64,000 nucleotides of DNA from Siderastrea radians (Eukaryota > Cnidaria > Anthozoa > Scleractinia > Rhizangiidae): assembly GCA_964017195.1 (NCBI GenBank), contig OZ024894.1, forward strand, positions 31,894,388-31,958,387. The letters run 5' to 3'. The position numbers were made by a program, and so were the translations under genes. Shown here piece after piece: positions 33,785 through 46,323 of the stretch; the stretch's first letter is position 1, and each line of letters starts with the position of its first letter. Below the pieces are notes generated by a model that saw only the letters and a list, made by a program, of their open reading frames with translations, ran no database searches and was not told where the DNA came from.

Positions 33785-35530
33785 TTGACAATTTGCCACC
33801 AATAAGCATTGTTACTGATTGCCAGAATCTGGTACCAAAGAAAAACAAAAGGAATAGCCTCTTCCTAAATCATTTCAGAATAGTCTGAAACGTAACAGGC
33901 AATGAACTGACAAAAAGGGATCAGACTGTGGTGAATCAGTCAATCAATATAGTTTTCCCCATAAAGAGAATTCAATCAAATAGGTCTGACTCTTCATTCC
34001 TGGGATAGTAGTTGGGGGGGATACTCCCCCCAAAAAAGATACGGGGCAGGGTGTGCTCATCAGATATTTTGAAGTAGAGCCCTAAAAGGTGTACTCCAGG
34101 ATTCATTCCATTTTCATACATCGTCCACTTAGTAGTACTGAGGGGACAGTCAAACTAATCAATGACATCAAAATGTTAAGCAGAAAAAGACAAAAAAATA
34201 TATAACCTTATTTCAAAACTGCTCTTCAAATTTTTTATTTGAATTGATAAAGTGTGTCTGGGAATATAACTAAAAGTATAAATTTCTTAACCAAACCCTT
34301 ATAATAAACTGCCATATTTTCCTGACATCAGATTGATGGAATAAAAACCTGTAAGAAAAACAAAGTAGATTTTAATTATCGCAATTACCAATAGTAGGAC
34401 AGTCAGTGTGCACGCGCCAGAGAAAAATGAGAGACTGCTCGTAGTCTATGAGAATGGTACCAACTTGGGCCGGTACGACTTCAGATCGACTCCAAATGCT
34501 TACCTCTGTTTACACGAAATGTACGAAACATGAAGCTAGTATATCATCTTAGGCTGTGTTTACACGAGTGACTTCATCCTGAGATGACTTTCATATCGGT
34601 GTCTGGTTATTTACCTGTAAGTTTTTACATGGTTTGGAGCTGAAATGGTGTTTACCCCGGGACGATTTCATCCTGGTGCTGAAGACCGGGATGAAATCGT
34701 CCTGGGGTGAACACATTTCAGCTCCAAATCATGTAAACATTTACAGGTAAATGACCAGACACCGCAATGAAAGTCACTCCGGGATGGGATGAAAGTGACA
34801 TCCGGGGATAAAGTCACTCATGTAAACAGGGCCTTTGGCTGGTTTAACTCATCACTGCTGCTGAACCAATATGAATGACTCAGAACGGTTTGAAATCAGA
34901 CTGGGGAGCCACTTAAGCACGAACAGGGTCCCAATTGGTCTGAGATATTTGTTTTGGGTATGCACGTTTAACAAGTGGCGTTAGAGCATTCCAAGCTGTT
35001 GGATAATAGATAAACTGGATTTTTAAGGATGGGATGGTTGCGGACCATATTAACACAAACAGAGTTTAGATTGGTCTCAGGTAAACACTTCATGCAAGTC
35101 TGACTTTCAGACTGGTCTCATGTAAACAAAATCATACCAGTATGAGTTTGCACCGGTCTCATGAAATCAGGGCGTTACTGCCCCTGGGTCTCTGAGGATG
35201 TTGTGAAACATTCTTAAGAGCTGTTCGACTTTAGGCTAAGGGGGTGTTTACATAATACCAGCATGATTTTCATTCTGGTACAAGTTCCTCCCGATTTCCT
35301 CTTGTTTCTCTGTATTTGTTTCATGATTACAGCACAAAATCTCATAACTGTACAAGTCATACCTGTGTGAGCGTGCCCCAGTAGTGGTACTGGGTCACAA
35401 TAATCACCGTGGTACGGAAACCCATACATGGTATAACTGTTTGATTCATTCTGCATTAAGTTTTAACCCTTTAACCACCAAGAATAAATCTTACATCACT
35501 GTGAAAAATGGATTTTGTAACTTAAGTGGG
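33785..35530 (+). repeat. dispersed repeat family, copy A
   Basis: Many blocks recur in order at 56035-57010: GCCACCAATAAGCA, CCTCTTCCTAAATCATTTCAG, GGGATCAGACTGTGGTG, GGAATAAAAACCTGTA, GCATTCCAAGCTG, CTGACTTTCAGAC, GATTACAGCACAAAATCTC, and CATGGTATAACTGTTTGATT followed by CATTCTGCATTAAGTT. Copy A is longer because 34400-34960, including a fold-back at 34552-34831, has no counterpart in copy B. Repeated CATGTAAAC words give it a subterminal-repeat look. No coding capacity. Confidence 0.85.
34552..34831. mobile_element. fold-back MITE (TGTTTACAYGAGTGAC arms) inside repeat copy A
   Basis: The left arm GTGTTTACACGAGTGACTTC mirrors the right arm GTCACTCATGTAAACAGGGC, and the inner GTGTCTGGTTATTTACCTGTAA pairs with TTACAGGTAAATGACCAGAC. 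The centre (near 34690) is GGTGCTGAAGACC. It is absent from copy B at 56 kb. Confidence 0.85.
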
Positions 35531-36305
35531 TATAAGGTTTTCATCACCTACCCCAATGGAAGTCTGGAAGTCTGCCAAATTTTCTTTTTCCGCAAAGGCT
35601 GTTTTAGCCACCCAGTCTTCTATGTGTTTACATGACAATATAAAACAGATCATGTTCAAATTCCACACTAAAGAAATTTGTGCTTGTTCTCACGCACTTA
35701 AAGGCAGATGGTTTAAATCTCTGGTATATTTGAATGATTTTAAACTGTTTAACTGTGCTTAATTATGTTTGACTGGGTTCAGAAATTGGAATCAAACACT
35801 GCTGTATGCATATTATTGGTTTAATTGTGTTCAACTACCGAACCCAAATTAAACCGATCATTGCATTTGACCTAGTTCATTTTACTGAACAGTAAGATAG
35901 TACGTAAGCTGGGATAATTATGTGATTGATATCTTCCATGTGCATACCTTCACTGTAAGAAAAGCTGCATCACTGATCACTGCTGACATATACCATGCCT
36001 AGTATAGATAAAAAAAGGATCAGTGAAAACAACAACTTCAGGGCTAAAAACTGACAGTCTCCTGGTTGCCAGTAGCAATTTAAAACTGACCTGGGCCACT
36101 AAAAGTTGAGGTTTGTTTTTACTTAGAGTTCTACAGTATGTGGTACTTTTTCCACATGTTTATTGTCGAAATCCCTGGATAAAAGACTTACTTCTCACCC
36201 AGGTTGGGAGGGGTCTATTCAAGTAAATATGGTTTTAAATTTTTTGATTTAGACTAGAGGATTTTGAAAGCCACTTTATCTAAATGGCCTGGTCCACTAT
36301 ACTAA

Positions 36306-36338
36306 GCGAGCAAGTGAAAAGACCCTGGGGACGAGGTT
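36306..36338 (-). repeat. relic TIR end of the AACCTCGT family
   Basis: AAAAGACCCTGGGGACGAGGTTGG is a single end of the element family found complete at 22630-24352. No partner end was seen nearby. The surrounding 35540-38190 stretch holds no gene that I recognise. Confidence 0.6.
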
Positions 36339-38212
36339 GGAATTCAAGGATACTGGCCCGAGTTGCAATTCAATGATTCAAGCACTGAAGTTAATTTTTT
36401 ACCCTGCAAATTATGGAATAACTTAATCAGTAAAAGTAGAGAACGAGATGTACAAAACAATTACATTCACCTGCTTTGAACTCTATTATCTTAAGCATAT
36501 TTTCCCAAAAGTGATCAACACATAACTTTTAATAAAAGTCTTACAGGTACCTAATTCGAAATTTAAATTTGTTGTTTGTCATCAAATCATGCCAACTATA
36601 GCTTTGAACCTTACTTGATCTAAGAAACATTCGTGAGTCATTAGATGTGTATAAATAATTTGCAAGCAGTGAAGAAAAGCCCAGCTAATAAACAAATGGA
36701 GATGGAGAAAAAGTAATGTATGTTATGTGTTATGTTATGTTGTTATGAGATGTTTACAACACGTAAGCTTAAATGATGCTACACATTTAAGCTTATCTGC
36801 CAGTATCAACATTAGGAGAATAGCCTGACCTTCTTGCTTTAAGCAATAGCTGTTTGAAACATTAATTTTAACAGCAACGCTGTAATTAAAGTTACTGAAA
36901 ACATAAAGGATGCGATGCTAAACTTTTAGTGGGCCAACAAAGAACATACATGTACGATTCACAGACGAGTGTACAAAAACTACATCACTTCATATAACGT
37001 TTATTTAAAGACTTACGAAACTTAATAAACTTTAGCTACCAACCTACGTGTCTATCTTTCGGCTTTTTGCTACCGGAACGAAAATGGCAGATTATTTAAG
37101 CACTGGACTAACGATAAATATGAAACATTAAACAAAAATGATCGATCGGTAAAGCCCTGCTAATATATTAAGCTGTTTACCGGAGACAATAAAAAGCTAT
37201 AATTACACGTACCTGACATGAGCAATGCAGCGAGAAATGAAGTGCTGTCCTCTTTCGGAGAAACCATTAACAATTCTTTAGCAGAAATGGACCGCCAGAA
37301 AGCTAGCAAAACACCTTTTCACCCCATTTTTCAGCTTTTGTCGCTAGCTATGCCGCCGCGCCTAAAAAGTGCACCAGTCTTCCTGAGCAATCCGTGACAT
37401 TGGTGCCCAGTACTCCGCGTGCCTGCAAATTCACATCCCTGAGCTCTATGAAAACGAATTTTTTTAAAAAAACTGTTAACATAGTTAGAAAGAGCATAGT
37501 TTGAAACCAAATATGCTGATTCGTTTTTACATTTATATTAAAACCTCACAAAACAGGGGATTATCAAAAGTTTAAGGTTCATTTTTCATTGTGCTTTTTT
37601 CAAAAGGAAAAATAATGGACGTTTTTGAATAACTTGCAATTTTTTCTGCGATATTACTGTGAGAAATTACGAATTTATTGAGCTTAAAGCAGTTTTAAAG
37701 TGATTTGAATTTTCTGTGCGCTCTGGTCACGTGACCAATGACGTCACAACAGTGAGCATATCATGGTCGTTACTTTCATGCGAAGTACTATTAACCAGCC
37801 AAGCTTTGTTTCTCTCCGCTTTAAACTACCATAGTTACTGACTCCTTACCAGTCCCCTGGGAAATGCTCCTGTACAGAGCCACCTTAACTTTCAAATGCC
37901 AGATGTCAAGTGGTAATTTCCATATTGCCCATTCCAATGTCTATCAGGGCACGTTATCTGCTTTTGAATTGATGGAGGCCTGTTCTTGCAGTGAGCTAAA
38001 ACATATTTTTGCCATAGTCACGTGAATAATGACGTCATCACCCTAACGTTAATATGAGGGATAACTTTCACGAAGTTGTAAATAACACATGGTACAGCAT
38101 TCTCTTCGACCCCAAATTAACTAAGTTATTTTGCATTGAAATTTTTCTGGTGCAAAGCATTCTGGGAAGGTTCTTATTATAATTATAATATTGTTTTTAA
38201 TTATTATATTAT

Positions 38213-38391
38213 TGAAGGGTATGTTACTGACAGAGGTGTTTCAGGATCACAGAGGGATACATATTTGTGAGTATGAGACAGATTCGGATGATGAAGAATC
38301 AGATTATGAAGAACATTTAGGGCTTGTCAACAGAGCGTGTGAAACACGATCCGGCAGGGCTGTTCGTGCATTTGTGCCTCTCGACTTGTAA
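38213..38391 (+). CDS. possible terminal exon, unknown protein
   Basis: The frame reads LLTEVFQDHRGIHICEYETD, then SDDEESDYEEHLGLVNRAC and ETRSGRAVRAFVPLDL, stop. The strongly acidic patch followed by a basic TRSGRAVRAF end is protein-like, and I recall similar short C-termini in cnidarian repeat-associated ORFs, but I cannot name a family. A consensus donor (G|GTAAGT) lies seven bases after the stop. Start and upstream exons are not defined. Confidence is low. Confidence 0.25.
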
Positions 38392-39277
38392 CGGTAAGTA
38401 GAAATGACAGTTGTCTTTATGACGCTCGAGACGATTTATCGATTACTTCAAGAGAGAATAATGGGACAGAGAAGCTGGGGTATGTAAATTGCACTAAAAT
38501 TATTTTTCGACATTGGACGTTGGTTTCCAGAGAAGTCCGCAAAGCTTAGTTCTGACTTATTTAAACTGTAAAATCGTTTAACGCTGCAGATTGATACGTA
38601 TTGCAGCAAAAATGTGGCAAAAGATCCAAAAAAATCCTACAGTAAAGGCACGAGAGCCAAAATCAGTAATCGTGGACGTCTCGGGAAAAAACTTTCGTCA
38701 CTAAACATAATAATCGTATCCCAAAAGGTAGAGTGGGCGTTTTCCTTTCTGTCCAGTTAACCTCTTTTGATTACTTTGTTGCCCTGTAATCGACAGGAAA
38801 ACAAATTCACATGTAGAATTAAAGCTTTGGTGACTTTATCGGTACTAGATTTACAAACAAAGGTGGAATAAACCATCACGTTGCTTAAACAAACCAGAGT
38901 TAATGAGGTTCAAGTGCAATCACATGATGAATTATTACAAGTTTTACACTTTGTGTATAGTAAAGTCTTAACGTAACATTGCGTGAATTACATAACGAAT
39001 TATATGAATAATTAACTTGCATTTTTACTCATTAACTGAGATTTACCGACAACCAACAAAGATAAAAAATTTTAACTGACAACCGACAAAGAAAAGGAAA
39101 AATGGTTGCGCAGTAGTCACAAGACTATCTTGTGGTCTAAATAACAATAGCAGTTGAATTGAAAGAAGTCACGGGCGTTATTGGAAAAGTACATAGCCTC
39201 GATTTCAAAACGCGCGTTAAATATGCAGTTCTATTCATTTTTTGTCTTCTTAGTCTCCTCCTCCTCAGGTAAATTAA

Positions 39278-39935
39278 GGCATGGGCCCCAATTTTTTACT
39301 CAAAAAAGTGAGTGGGGTGGTCTATCTTTGAACGCTTTTGCATTAGAAAGCTGAAACATTGCCAGATACATACAATGATAGTTTGTGTTAAGTTGGTTCT
39401 TTTTAAATTATGGAAATTTGTCACGTGACCTTACACGGCCAGAAAGTACTAAACAATCCTCAAGTAAAAATGGCAACACTTTTTGTTGCGAGGTATTAAA
39501 CCAGACTGGTATAAGACAATATTTAATGTAAGCATCTACAAAACTGTGCTTGGCAACTTTTGAATTTGTAAATAATTTAGAAAATAAACGGTTTTTCCGA
39601 TTAGTACCCAGTCCCCCAGGGCCTTTTTATCCCTACTTCACACCTTTGCTTTTATTTATCTTAAAAAGGCCAAGCACAGAAGTGATACATTAAACGGCCT
39701 TAATATTATGGAAGTGGTAAATAAATTAAGGACACAAGAAAAAGTGTTGCCATTTTAAGGAAAAGCTTTTTCAGGTGATGGAAGTCACGTGACCTAATTT
39801 GCATACTTTTAAAGTGCGAAATTGCCACAAACTAGAATTGTAAGTATCTGGCAAAGTTTCACTTGTCTATGTCTAAAGCGTTTAGAGATAGACTACCCCC
39901 CTCACGTTTTATGAGAAAAATTGAGGGCCCATGCC
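39278..39935. mobile_element. 658-bp fold-back element with TTAA target site
   Basis: GGCATGGGCCCCAATTTTTT mirrors AAATTGAGGGCCCATGCC, and arms of about 270-300 bp match inward (GTCTATCTTTGAACGCTTTT versus AAAGCGTTTAGAGATAGAC; both arms contain GTCACGTGACC). TTAA lies outside both tips (39274-39277, 39936-39939). No coding capacity. The neighbouring 38400-39270 and 39940-40650 stretches hold no recognised gene. Confidence 0.87.
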
Positions 39936-42241
39936 TTAATTCACTTGAGTCCCCTTTATCCCGCCTCCTTTGGAGAGCTTTTCTATTTAGATGCATATGG
40001 TAACCTCACGGAAGCGTTCTTTTTCTCTGGTGCCCTCATCTTTGCTGGAGCTTATTGATTAATAAAAAAGTTATTCAGATACTGTATTCATGTATTTAAG
40101 ATTAATTACTAAGCGGCCATAATACATGGCTAATTTTTATCTCAGCAACAGCGTCTTTTTCATTTTGTCACAGTGCTCCAGCAAACATAGCTCGACTGTT
40201 GGCAAAAAAAGTGACACCTGCTAATTTATGGGAATTTATTTTATACAATGTGGGAAAGGAGGCATGAATGGAGAAAATGAACTACTGAGCAAGCCTCTTC
40301 ACCCTAAATTGGCTCAACCTAACACAGTGCACTCATAACAGCCATTTAGCGTTTGTTTTCTTCTATAAACTTTTCTTTTGTTCAATTTTGACTATTACAC
40401 ACTAATTGTTAGATATTGTTTCACGAGTTAAGTAAGATCATTCTGGAAGCAATAGTAGCGGAACTCCTTTGCGGCCGAGGGCCGCAGAGTGGAGCCCCAT
40501 ACTCATACTCAGAGGCAGGCTGGTAATTTGTATGGTCATGGTAAGCTGAATGGCTCGCGGGCGCGTTCGCCGTTCGTACGTACGTCGCATTTCATGACAT
40601 TCTTACATGAGGCCATTTTCGCCCAGCTTCTTGCCAATGGCGTGCGAAGAAATCGAGTAAAGCCCCGGCTAAGCGATCAAACATTCTCGTCCAACATCGT
40701 GTTTGTCGCACAAAACGTTCGGTGGCTAAACGGGCAAACAATGTTTGACCAAACATCGGACAAAATGAGCCCACATAACCCTTTTTGTGTATTACCGCTG
40801 AAAATTATGACGTGACTAGCGTATGTGTAGTTGCCACTTTGCAGAGTACGCCAAAATGGCGGTTGTTTACATGTATTCTGAATTAAGAAAGCGGGCTGCA
40901 GCATGTCTTATGATCGTCTTTTTAATGGAGGATGAAGAAACTAACCGAGAGAAGTCTGCGACAAAGCAATGCGTGCTAAGAAGGAAAGAAAAAGGCGCAT
41001 TCACAAACATAATCCTAGGATTCAAGGATATGATGCGTATGTCGGTAACACAGTTCAGAGAACTTGTGGACATTTTACAACAAAGAATTGCAAAGCAGGA
41101 CACGTTGTTGAGAGAGACTATTTCAGCAAGTGAGCAAGTAGCGTTAAGCATAAGGTTTTTTGCAACTGGAGAGTCATTCAGAAGTCTCCACTACCAATTC
41201 AGGATCAGCCGGTAGGCTATCTCGTATTGTCACGGAAGTTGCTGAGGCAATTTATGAGACGCTAGGCCCCGAGTTCATGTCCGTCCCGTCTGATATCGAG
41301 ACATGGCAAAAGATAGCTGAGGAGTTCGAGGAAAAATGGAATTATTCTAACTGCATCGGTGCATTGGATGGCAAGCACAATGTGATACAACCACCTACGG
41401 GTAAATTTAACACATATTGGTTTTGGATATATGTTTATCCTTTCACTCTCAAGAGTACCCAAAATGAGAATTCAAGACAAATCCCAAATTTCATCTTGTA
41501 AAATGCTTAAATATAAATAGTACCATGTGAAAGTACTGAATGAATGGTCACATCGTAGGATTTCATCCACAGACTCAAAAGCTAGAACCACTTTAAATAT
41601 ATCTCCATATAAACTGACTCTGCGAGTGAAAGGGTTAACTGTTGCACTTTTCTTGTTGTATTATTTGTTGCATTTTCACTTTTCAAATCCTGTGGTTTTT
41701 AATTATGTCCCCGCTTAGAATATAAAGCTACCCCAATCTCCTGACACTAAGGAAAAGTTTCTTTTTTGTATATGCATGTACTTGTCTTTATTTATTTATT
41801 TATTTACTTATTTATTTATTTGTTTCTATTTTTGTTAAGGTTCTGGTTCATACTACTTTAACTACAAAGGGACTCATTCAGTCGTACTTTTTCTCTTGGC
41901 TTCTGCGGACTAAAAGTGCTTGTATGCAGATGTCGGTGCTAATGGAAGGGTATCAGATGGTGGTATCTGGAACAACTGTTCACTGTTACAGCATATTGTT
42001 AATGGCAAACTAAACCTACCTCCTGCAAAAAAGCTGAATGGTGGAAGGGGCCCCCTGATCTCCCACACGTGATAGTGGCTGATGATGCCTTTGCCTTGAA
42101 GCCATTTCTTATGAAACCCTACCCGCAGAAAAACCTGGATCTCGCTAGGAGAGTCTACAACTACAGACATTCACGTGCAAGGAGAATTTCTGAGAACGTG
42201 TTTGGCATACTGGCTAATCGGTGGAGGATTTTGAAGTCTCC

Positions 42242-42256
42242 AATTGCACTAGTCCC
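42242..42256 (+). repeat. left 15-bp TSD of LINE copy 2 (AATTGCACTAGTCCC)
   Basis: An exact repeat of 43586-43600. It lies in the transposase codons for IALVP. The following base differs on both sides, so the duplication is 15 bp. Confidence 0.93.
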
Positions 42257-43585
42257 TATTCCAATGTAATTTCAATGTATTTTCGACCTAAAATTACTGA
42301 ACCTCAATAATTTACCACCTTTCTATAAAAATATTCTAAAGGTGTGGCAAGAACTGAATTTCAAAGAACCGCTAAATGCAAACGAATTCAAACAAGAATT
42401 TTTATGGAACAACCGGTTCATAAAAACAAATGGTAAGACGATATATTACAAAACATGGGTTAATAAAGACATTTTAAAAAAAAGTGACCTCCTCGACAAT
42501 CACGACCAATTCCTTTCTTTCGAAAGTTTTAAACGCAAATTCAGCGTTCGTTGCACTTTCCTCGACTACGCTGGCGTTCTTGCTGCTATCCCTAAAGCGT
42601 GGAAAAATGAAATCACGAGTAACATTGTCTGTGGTGTTAGCGAACTCTCAAAGGCTGTTTCTAATAGCGATGACATGGTTTCCACAAAAAAAGCCCGTTT
42701 GATGCTCACGGAAAGGTCCTTCTCTCCCCCAATTGTTGAAATCACACTAAGAAATCTAGTGTCAAACGTAAAGGATGTCTACGAACATCCTTTTAGAGTC
42801 ACCGTTGAAAATAAATTAAGAAGCTTTCAGTATAAACTCGTGCACAACATCATACCTACCAACCTTTCACTGTATAAAATGAAAATAAAAGGGTCACCAC
42901 ACTGCGAACACTGCCGCTGTCAAAATGAAACACTTCTTCATAGGTTTTGCGAGTGCCCCGACGTTAAACTTTTTTGGGAAGACGTCATAGAATGGTGGAA
43001 TACAAATCGCTCTGAAAATTTCAATCCTACTTGGTCGGAAATCCTTTATGGATACAGACCTGAGAACACAAGCCTTCACGCTTTTAATCACTATCTTCTT
43101 ATTGCTAAATATCATGTATACCTCGCAAGAAATCTGTCAGAGACTCCTAGCATAAAGGTCTTTCTTGCCTTACTGGAAAGTAGAGTTAAATGTGAAAGAC
43201 AAATGGCTATTAAAAACTCTAGCTTTAAAAAATATGAAGCAAAGTGGACCACTCTCTGCATAAGCGATGCGGTAGCTTTTGCACCACTACCAAAATAAAG
43301 GAACCAGGTTAAGGTGCTTTTTTTTCCCCAACACTTTTTTGTCTGTTTTATTTATCCTTTTCATTTGAGCCGACTGTAAAGGTATATTTATCTTTGTCAT
43401 TTTACTTTGACTGTATTTTCCTACTTGCCCTGTTGTTAAAGTAAGGTGTTATATTAGTTCAGTTGTAATTAAGTCTTTCTTTTGTACGTGTAGTATTAGT
43501 TCTGTAAACTAGCTCCTGTGTTTATGCATTGTATTAGTCTTGTAAACTAGTTCTTTTGTTAAAAAATAAAAAAAATGGAAAAAAA
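42257..43585 (+). mobile_element. L1/Tx1-like LINE, copy 2, 5'-truncated, inserted in the Harbinger transposase
   Basis: 1329 bp holding only the ORF2 C-terminal part, a roughly 250-bp 3' UTR with TTGTAAACTAG repeats, and an A-rich tail (AAAAAATAAAAAAAATGG...). Exact 15-bp direct repeats flank it. Removal of the insert and one repeat restores the transposase frame through the junction. It is related to the element at 1618-5149. Confidence 0.95.
42270..43298 (+). pseudogene. LINE ORF2 C-terminus (truncated but open)
   Basis: The open frame runs from just after a TAA at 42267 and reads FDLKLLNLNNLPPFYKNILK, then FKQEFLWNNRFIKTNGKTIY, FQYKLVHNIIPTNLSLYKM, CEHCRCQNETLLHRFCECPD and VKLFWEDVIEWWNTN, ending ...DAVAFAPLPK and TAA 43296-43298. 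It is collinear with 3920-4882 of copy 1, including the CxxC...HxxxxC cysteine motif. It lacks endonuclease and RT, so it has no activity, but it has no stop within about 340 codons. This implies fairly recent insertion compared with copy 1. Confidence 0.9.
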
Positions 43586-43600
43586 AATTGCACTAGTCCC
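43586..43600 (+). repeat. right 15-bp TSD of LINE copy 2
   Basis: AATTGCACTAGTCCC directly after the A-rich tail. The transposase reading continues from here. Confidence 0.93.
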
Positions 43601-43931
43601 CGAGAAGGTCCAGTCGGTGGTCATGGCAATGATTACCCTGCACAACTGGCTTCGATCTGGACCATCATGTCACGACTACATGCCACCAGGCTTGGTTGAT
43701 CAGGAGGACACCGAATCTGGTTGCATTCTTCCAGGAAGTTGGAGAAGTGATGGAAACATGGCCTCGCTTTTCCCTTTCTCTCCACAAATTGCTGGTAACA
43801 ACTCTACTGCGTATGTAAAATGGACCGGAGAAGAGTTCAAAGAGTATTTTTGTCAGGAAGGTGCTTACCCTGGCAGTGGAGGTTATGCATGGAAGTATAG
43901 ATGCATAGTTATGAAAAGTTTGGCTGACTAA

Positions 43932-45498
43932 GCCTTTAACTTCAAGTCAGACATGCATCATTAGTCTTGTAAGGAAGCATTTTTTTGGGGGGAGGGGGGA
44001 GGTTAGTTTCAGTCAACATGTACTTTTGGGGGTGTGAATTTTCAGCTTCATTGTCAACTCCTCATAACTTCAAAACCAGACTATCCCTCTATAGTTACCT
44101 AGCAGTGCTTTCCTGTAGTGCTGTTTTATAATGATCATGATGTTCGACGATGGCTCAGCTTATTAGTGTGGATGAAATCCTCCATCGTTACACTGTACAT
44201 ACTATTATACATTAAAAAATACTTAAAAAAGAAAGTATTAAATGGAATTTTATCCAGTTAGGAGAATGCCATTGTCTCCCTAAGCAGCTGTGTGCACATT
44301 GAATCAAACATAATAAGCTTTCTTCTGAAAACATGTCTTCATGTTGTCTTTGCTGAATTTGCCTAACAATACCGAACAGTGGTGAAGCAAAACAACAATA
44401 TGGCTTTATTAATTATCCCACTGTTGTCATTTTACCATATAAGGGCAAGAGAACATGCAAATTATGCCAGTGCATCACACTGTACAACCCCAGTTTGACC
44501 AGTTTTTTGCTGAAGATGTACGAAGCAAACACAAAATGTGGTGGAATAATAAACCTTATATTCTGTGTTTTGGTTGATAATATGGGTGGAAATTTTACTC
44601 ATAGCTTACATTTTCCCTTGCCTCTGCAGGGCTCAGAACTACGCAACTCGTAAAATATCCGCGTGGATTATCTACCTAAACACCAAATAAGGAGTATAAA
44701 TAAATACAGGATAAGCTTTCTGCCTCAAGGTTCAACAGGTTGCTGTTGTTGTTGTTGTTTTTTTTTTTGGGGGGGGGGATGAGTGCAACATGAGAGCAGA
44801 ATTGTCCCCCATACAAATCTTTTAAAAAATTGAAAATAATCACAAGAGTGTTATATAAAAACCAGTTTTAAAATTGTCGGCAGTGCAAATTTTGTTTTTT
44901 TAGGAACAGATTACAGAAAAGAAATACAATTAAAATCATTTTTTAAAGATATAATCCCTTTTTTCAATCATTGCTGTTTGGAATTTCATGTGACGGGGTT
45001 TGTCCAAAGCTGTTGCAAGTAATCCTTTTGTTTGTTTGATTTTTTGCATACCTAACACTGCTGGTTACTTTTGTACTGCTACCACTTTTTGCCATCAATA
45101 ATATTTATTCAGTTGAAGCAGTTAAACTAGTACTGTCGACAATAATATTCCTTCCCCTTGCCTTCAAACAGTAGCAGTCAAACAAGCATTGATTTGCTCT
45201 AGGTATATTATTTTTCCACAAATGGAAGCAAAATGTCCCTTAAAATGGTTTCGCACAAGACCTTTACATATTTTCATGGACAGTACCAGAAAAGAAGTGC
45301 AACCATGTCATTCAATTTTATGTAAGAACAAAGCCTGTCTCTAAAAACAAGAGTGGCCACATTTTCAATACTTTCTAGATTATTCTGAAATCTGAAAAGA
45401 AGAATATACACAGACAGGAAAGTAATAAACAGTGCCTGTAGAAAAGTGACACCAGTGTAATAAATTACACACAATTAAAAACTGAATGTTTCTGAATA
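43932..45498. other. Harbinger internal spacer, non-coding
   Basis: AT-rich sequence between the two convergent genes with G-runs (43986-44008, 44770-44779) and a (TTG)n/T-run (44741-44768). It probably contains both 3' UTRs. Confidence 0.55.
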
Positions 45499-46323
45499 TT
45501 ACTCATAAAGACCAGTCTCTGGAAAAACAAAGCTGTCTGAAACAGAGGGTCGCTGGTATGAGCCTGTAAGCTGCTGTAAGTAGGGAACTGCACTTGGCTG
45601 AATAATGCTCAATGGATGCCGAGGAGGTGTAGATCTTGTAAATTTCACTTGAAAAAGTAATTGTTCGATCTGCATTTTTGAGCGTTCTTTTACCTCCTCG
45701 TCCTCCCTGGCCATTACTTTTTCCCTACGAGTTCGGCCCACTGCATGTCGGGATGTATCTCTCTCACTGAGTTGCTATTTGTTGCTGACAGAATGGTGGC
45801 ACATTTATCTATTATGGCTACTTTTTTGGCCTCCATCTCCTGTTTCTTTTTCTTAGGGGTCACACGAGATGACTGTGGAGGTTGTGTTGGCTCCAGGTTG
45901 TCTTTCCCTTTGGCAACGACCACCGAAGAAGATATGAATTTCAAGGACTTATAAAATTTCCAACCTGAGACGTACTTGTCATCGCTTGACTGGCCTGAGG
46001 TGCTCTTCCGTTCTTTGTCAACTTCTCGATGAAATTGCCCTCTTAGAATTGTCTACTTTTGCACGATGTCATCCCTTTCAATGCCCATCTCTTTCTTGAT
46101 TTCGGCAAGGGCGAGATTTCGTTTTTCCCTGTTGTGGTATTCTTCACTCTTCACGTCCCAAAGGGACGGCTCTTTGCTCATAAAGCTGAGTTAACTTGTC
46201 CACTTCATCATCACTCCAAACTTTCCTTGATAACTTATGTTTTCTGCTTAGGTTTGAGGCCTTTGAGGTTAACTCGAGCTCTGTTAACTCGGAGATGTTG
46301 TCCTCCGTCTCCTTCGCCGCCAT
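45499..46323 (-). pseudogene. Harbinger Myb/SANT-like accessory protein, frameshifted
   Basis: From ATG 46321-46323 on the minus strand: MAAKETEDNISELTELELTS, then LSRKVWSDDEVDKLTQLYEQ, which is the start of a Myb/SANT or MADF-type DNA-binding domain. After a frameshift near 46140 comes YHNREKRNLALAEIKKEMGI, a TAG near 46054, then LRGQFHREVDKERKS and DKYVSGWKFYKSLKF, the conserved end of the domain. A Lys-rich linker (RVTPKKKKQEMEAKK) follows, a second frameshift near 45725, and a C-terminal helix (DEEVKERSKMQIEQLLFQVK), with the stop at 45499-45501. In Harbinger elements such a protein binds the ends and brings in the transposase. It converges with the transposase gene. Confidence 0.82.

Larger units (their letters stand above)
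40856..43931 (+). pseudogene. HARBI1-like DDE transposase, interrupted by intron, frameshifts, a stop and a LINE
   Basis: The start ATG at 40856 (MAVVYMYSELRKRA) begins exon 1. It has the helix-turn-helix region (MSVTQFRELVDILQQRIAKQ) and FFATGESFRSLHYQFRIS, then after a frameshift near 41210 SRIVTEVAEAIYETLGPEFM and NCIGALDGKH with the first catalytic Asp. A GT-AG intron runs 41401-41839. Exon 2 reads GSGSYYFNYKGTHSVV, a stop TAA at 41911-41913, YADVGANGRVSDGGIWNN with the second Asp region, a frameshift near 42055, VIVADDAFALKPFLMKPYPQ, and RRISENVFGILANRWRILKS with the catalytic Glu. At 42256 a LINE is inserted; the protein resumes at 43586 with EKVQSVVMAMITLHNWLRS and ends at 43931. HARBI1-type proteins are usually 350-450 residues, which fits the sum of the exons. 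Confidence 0.92.
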
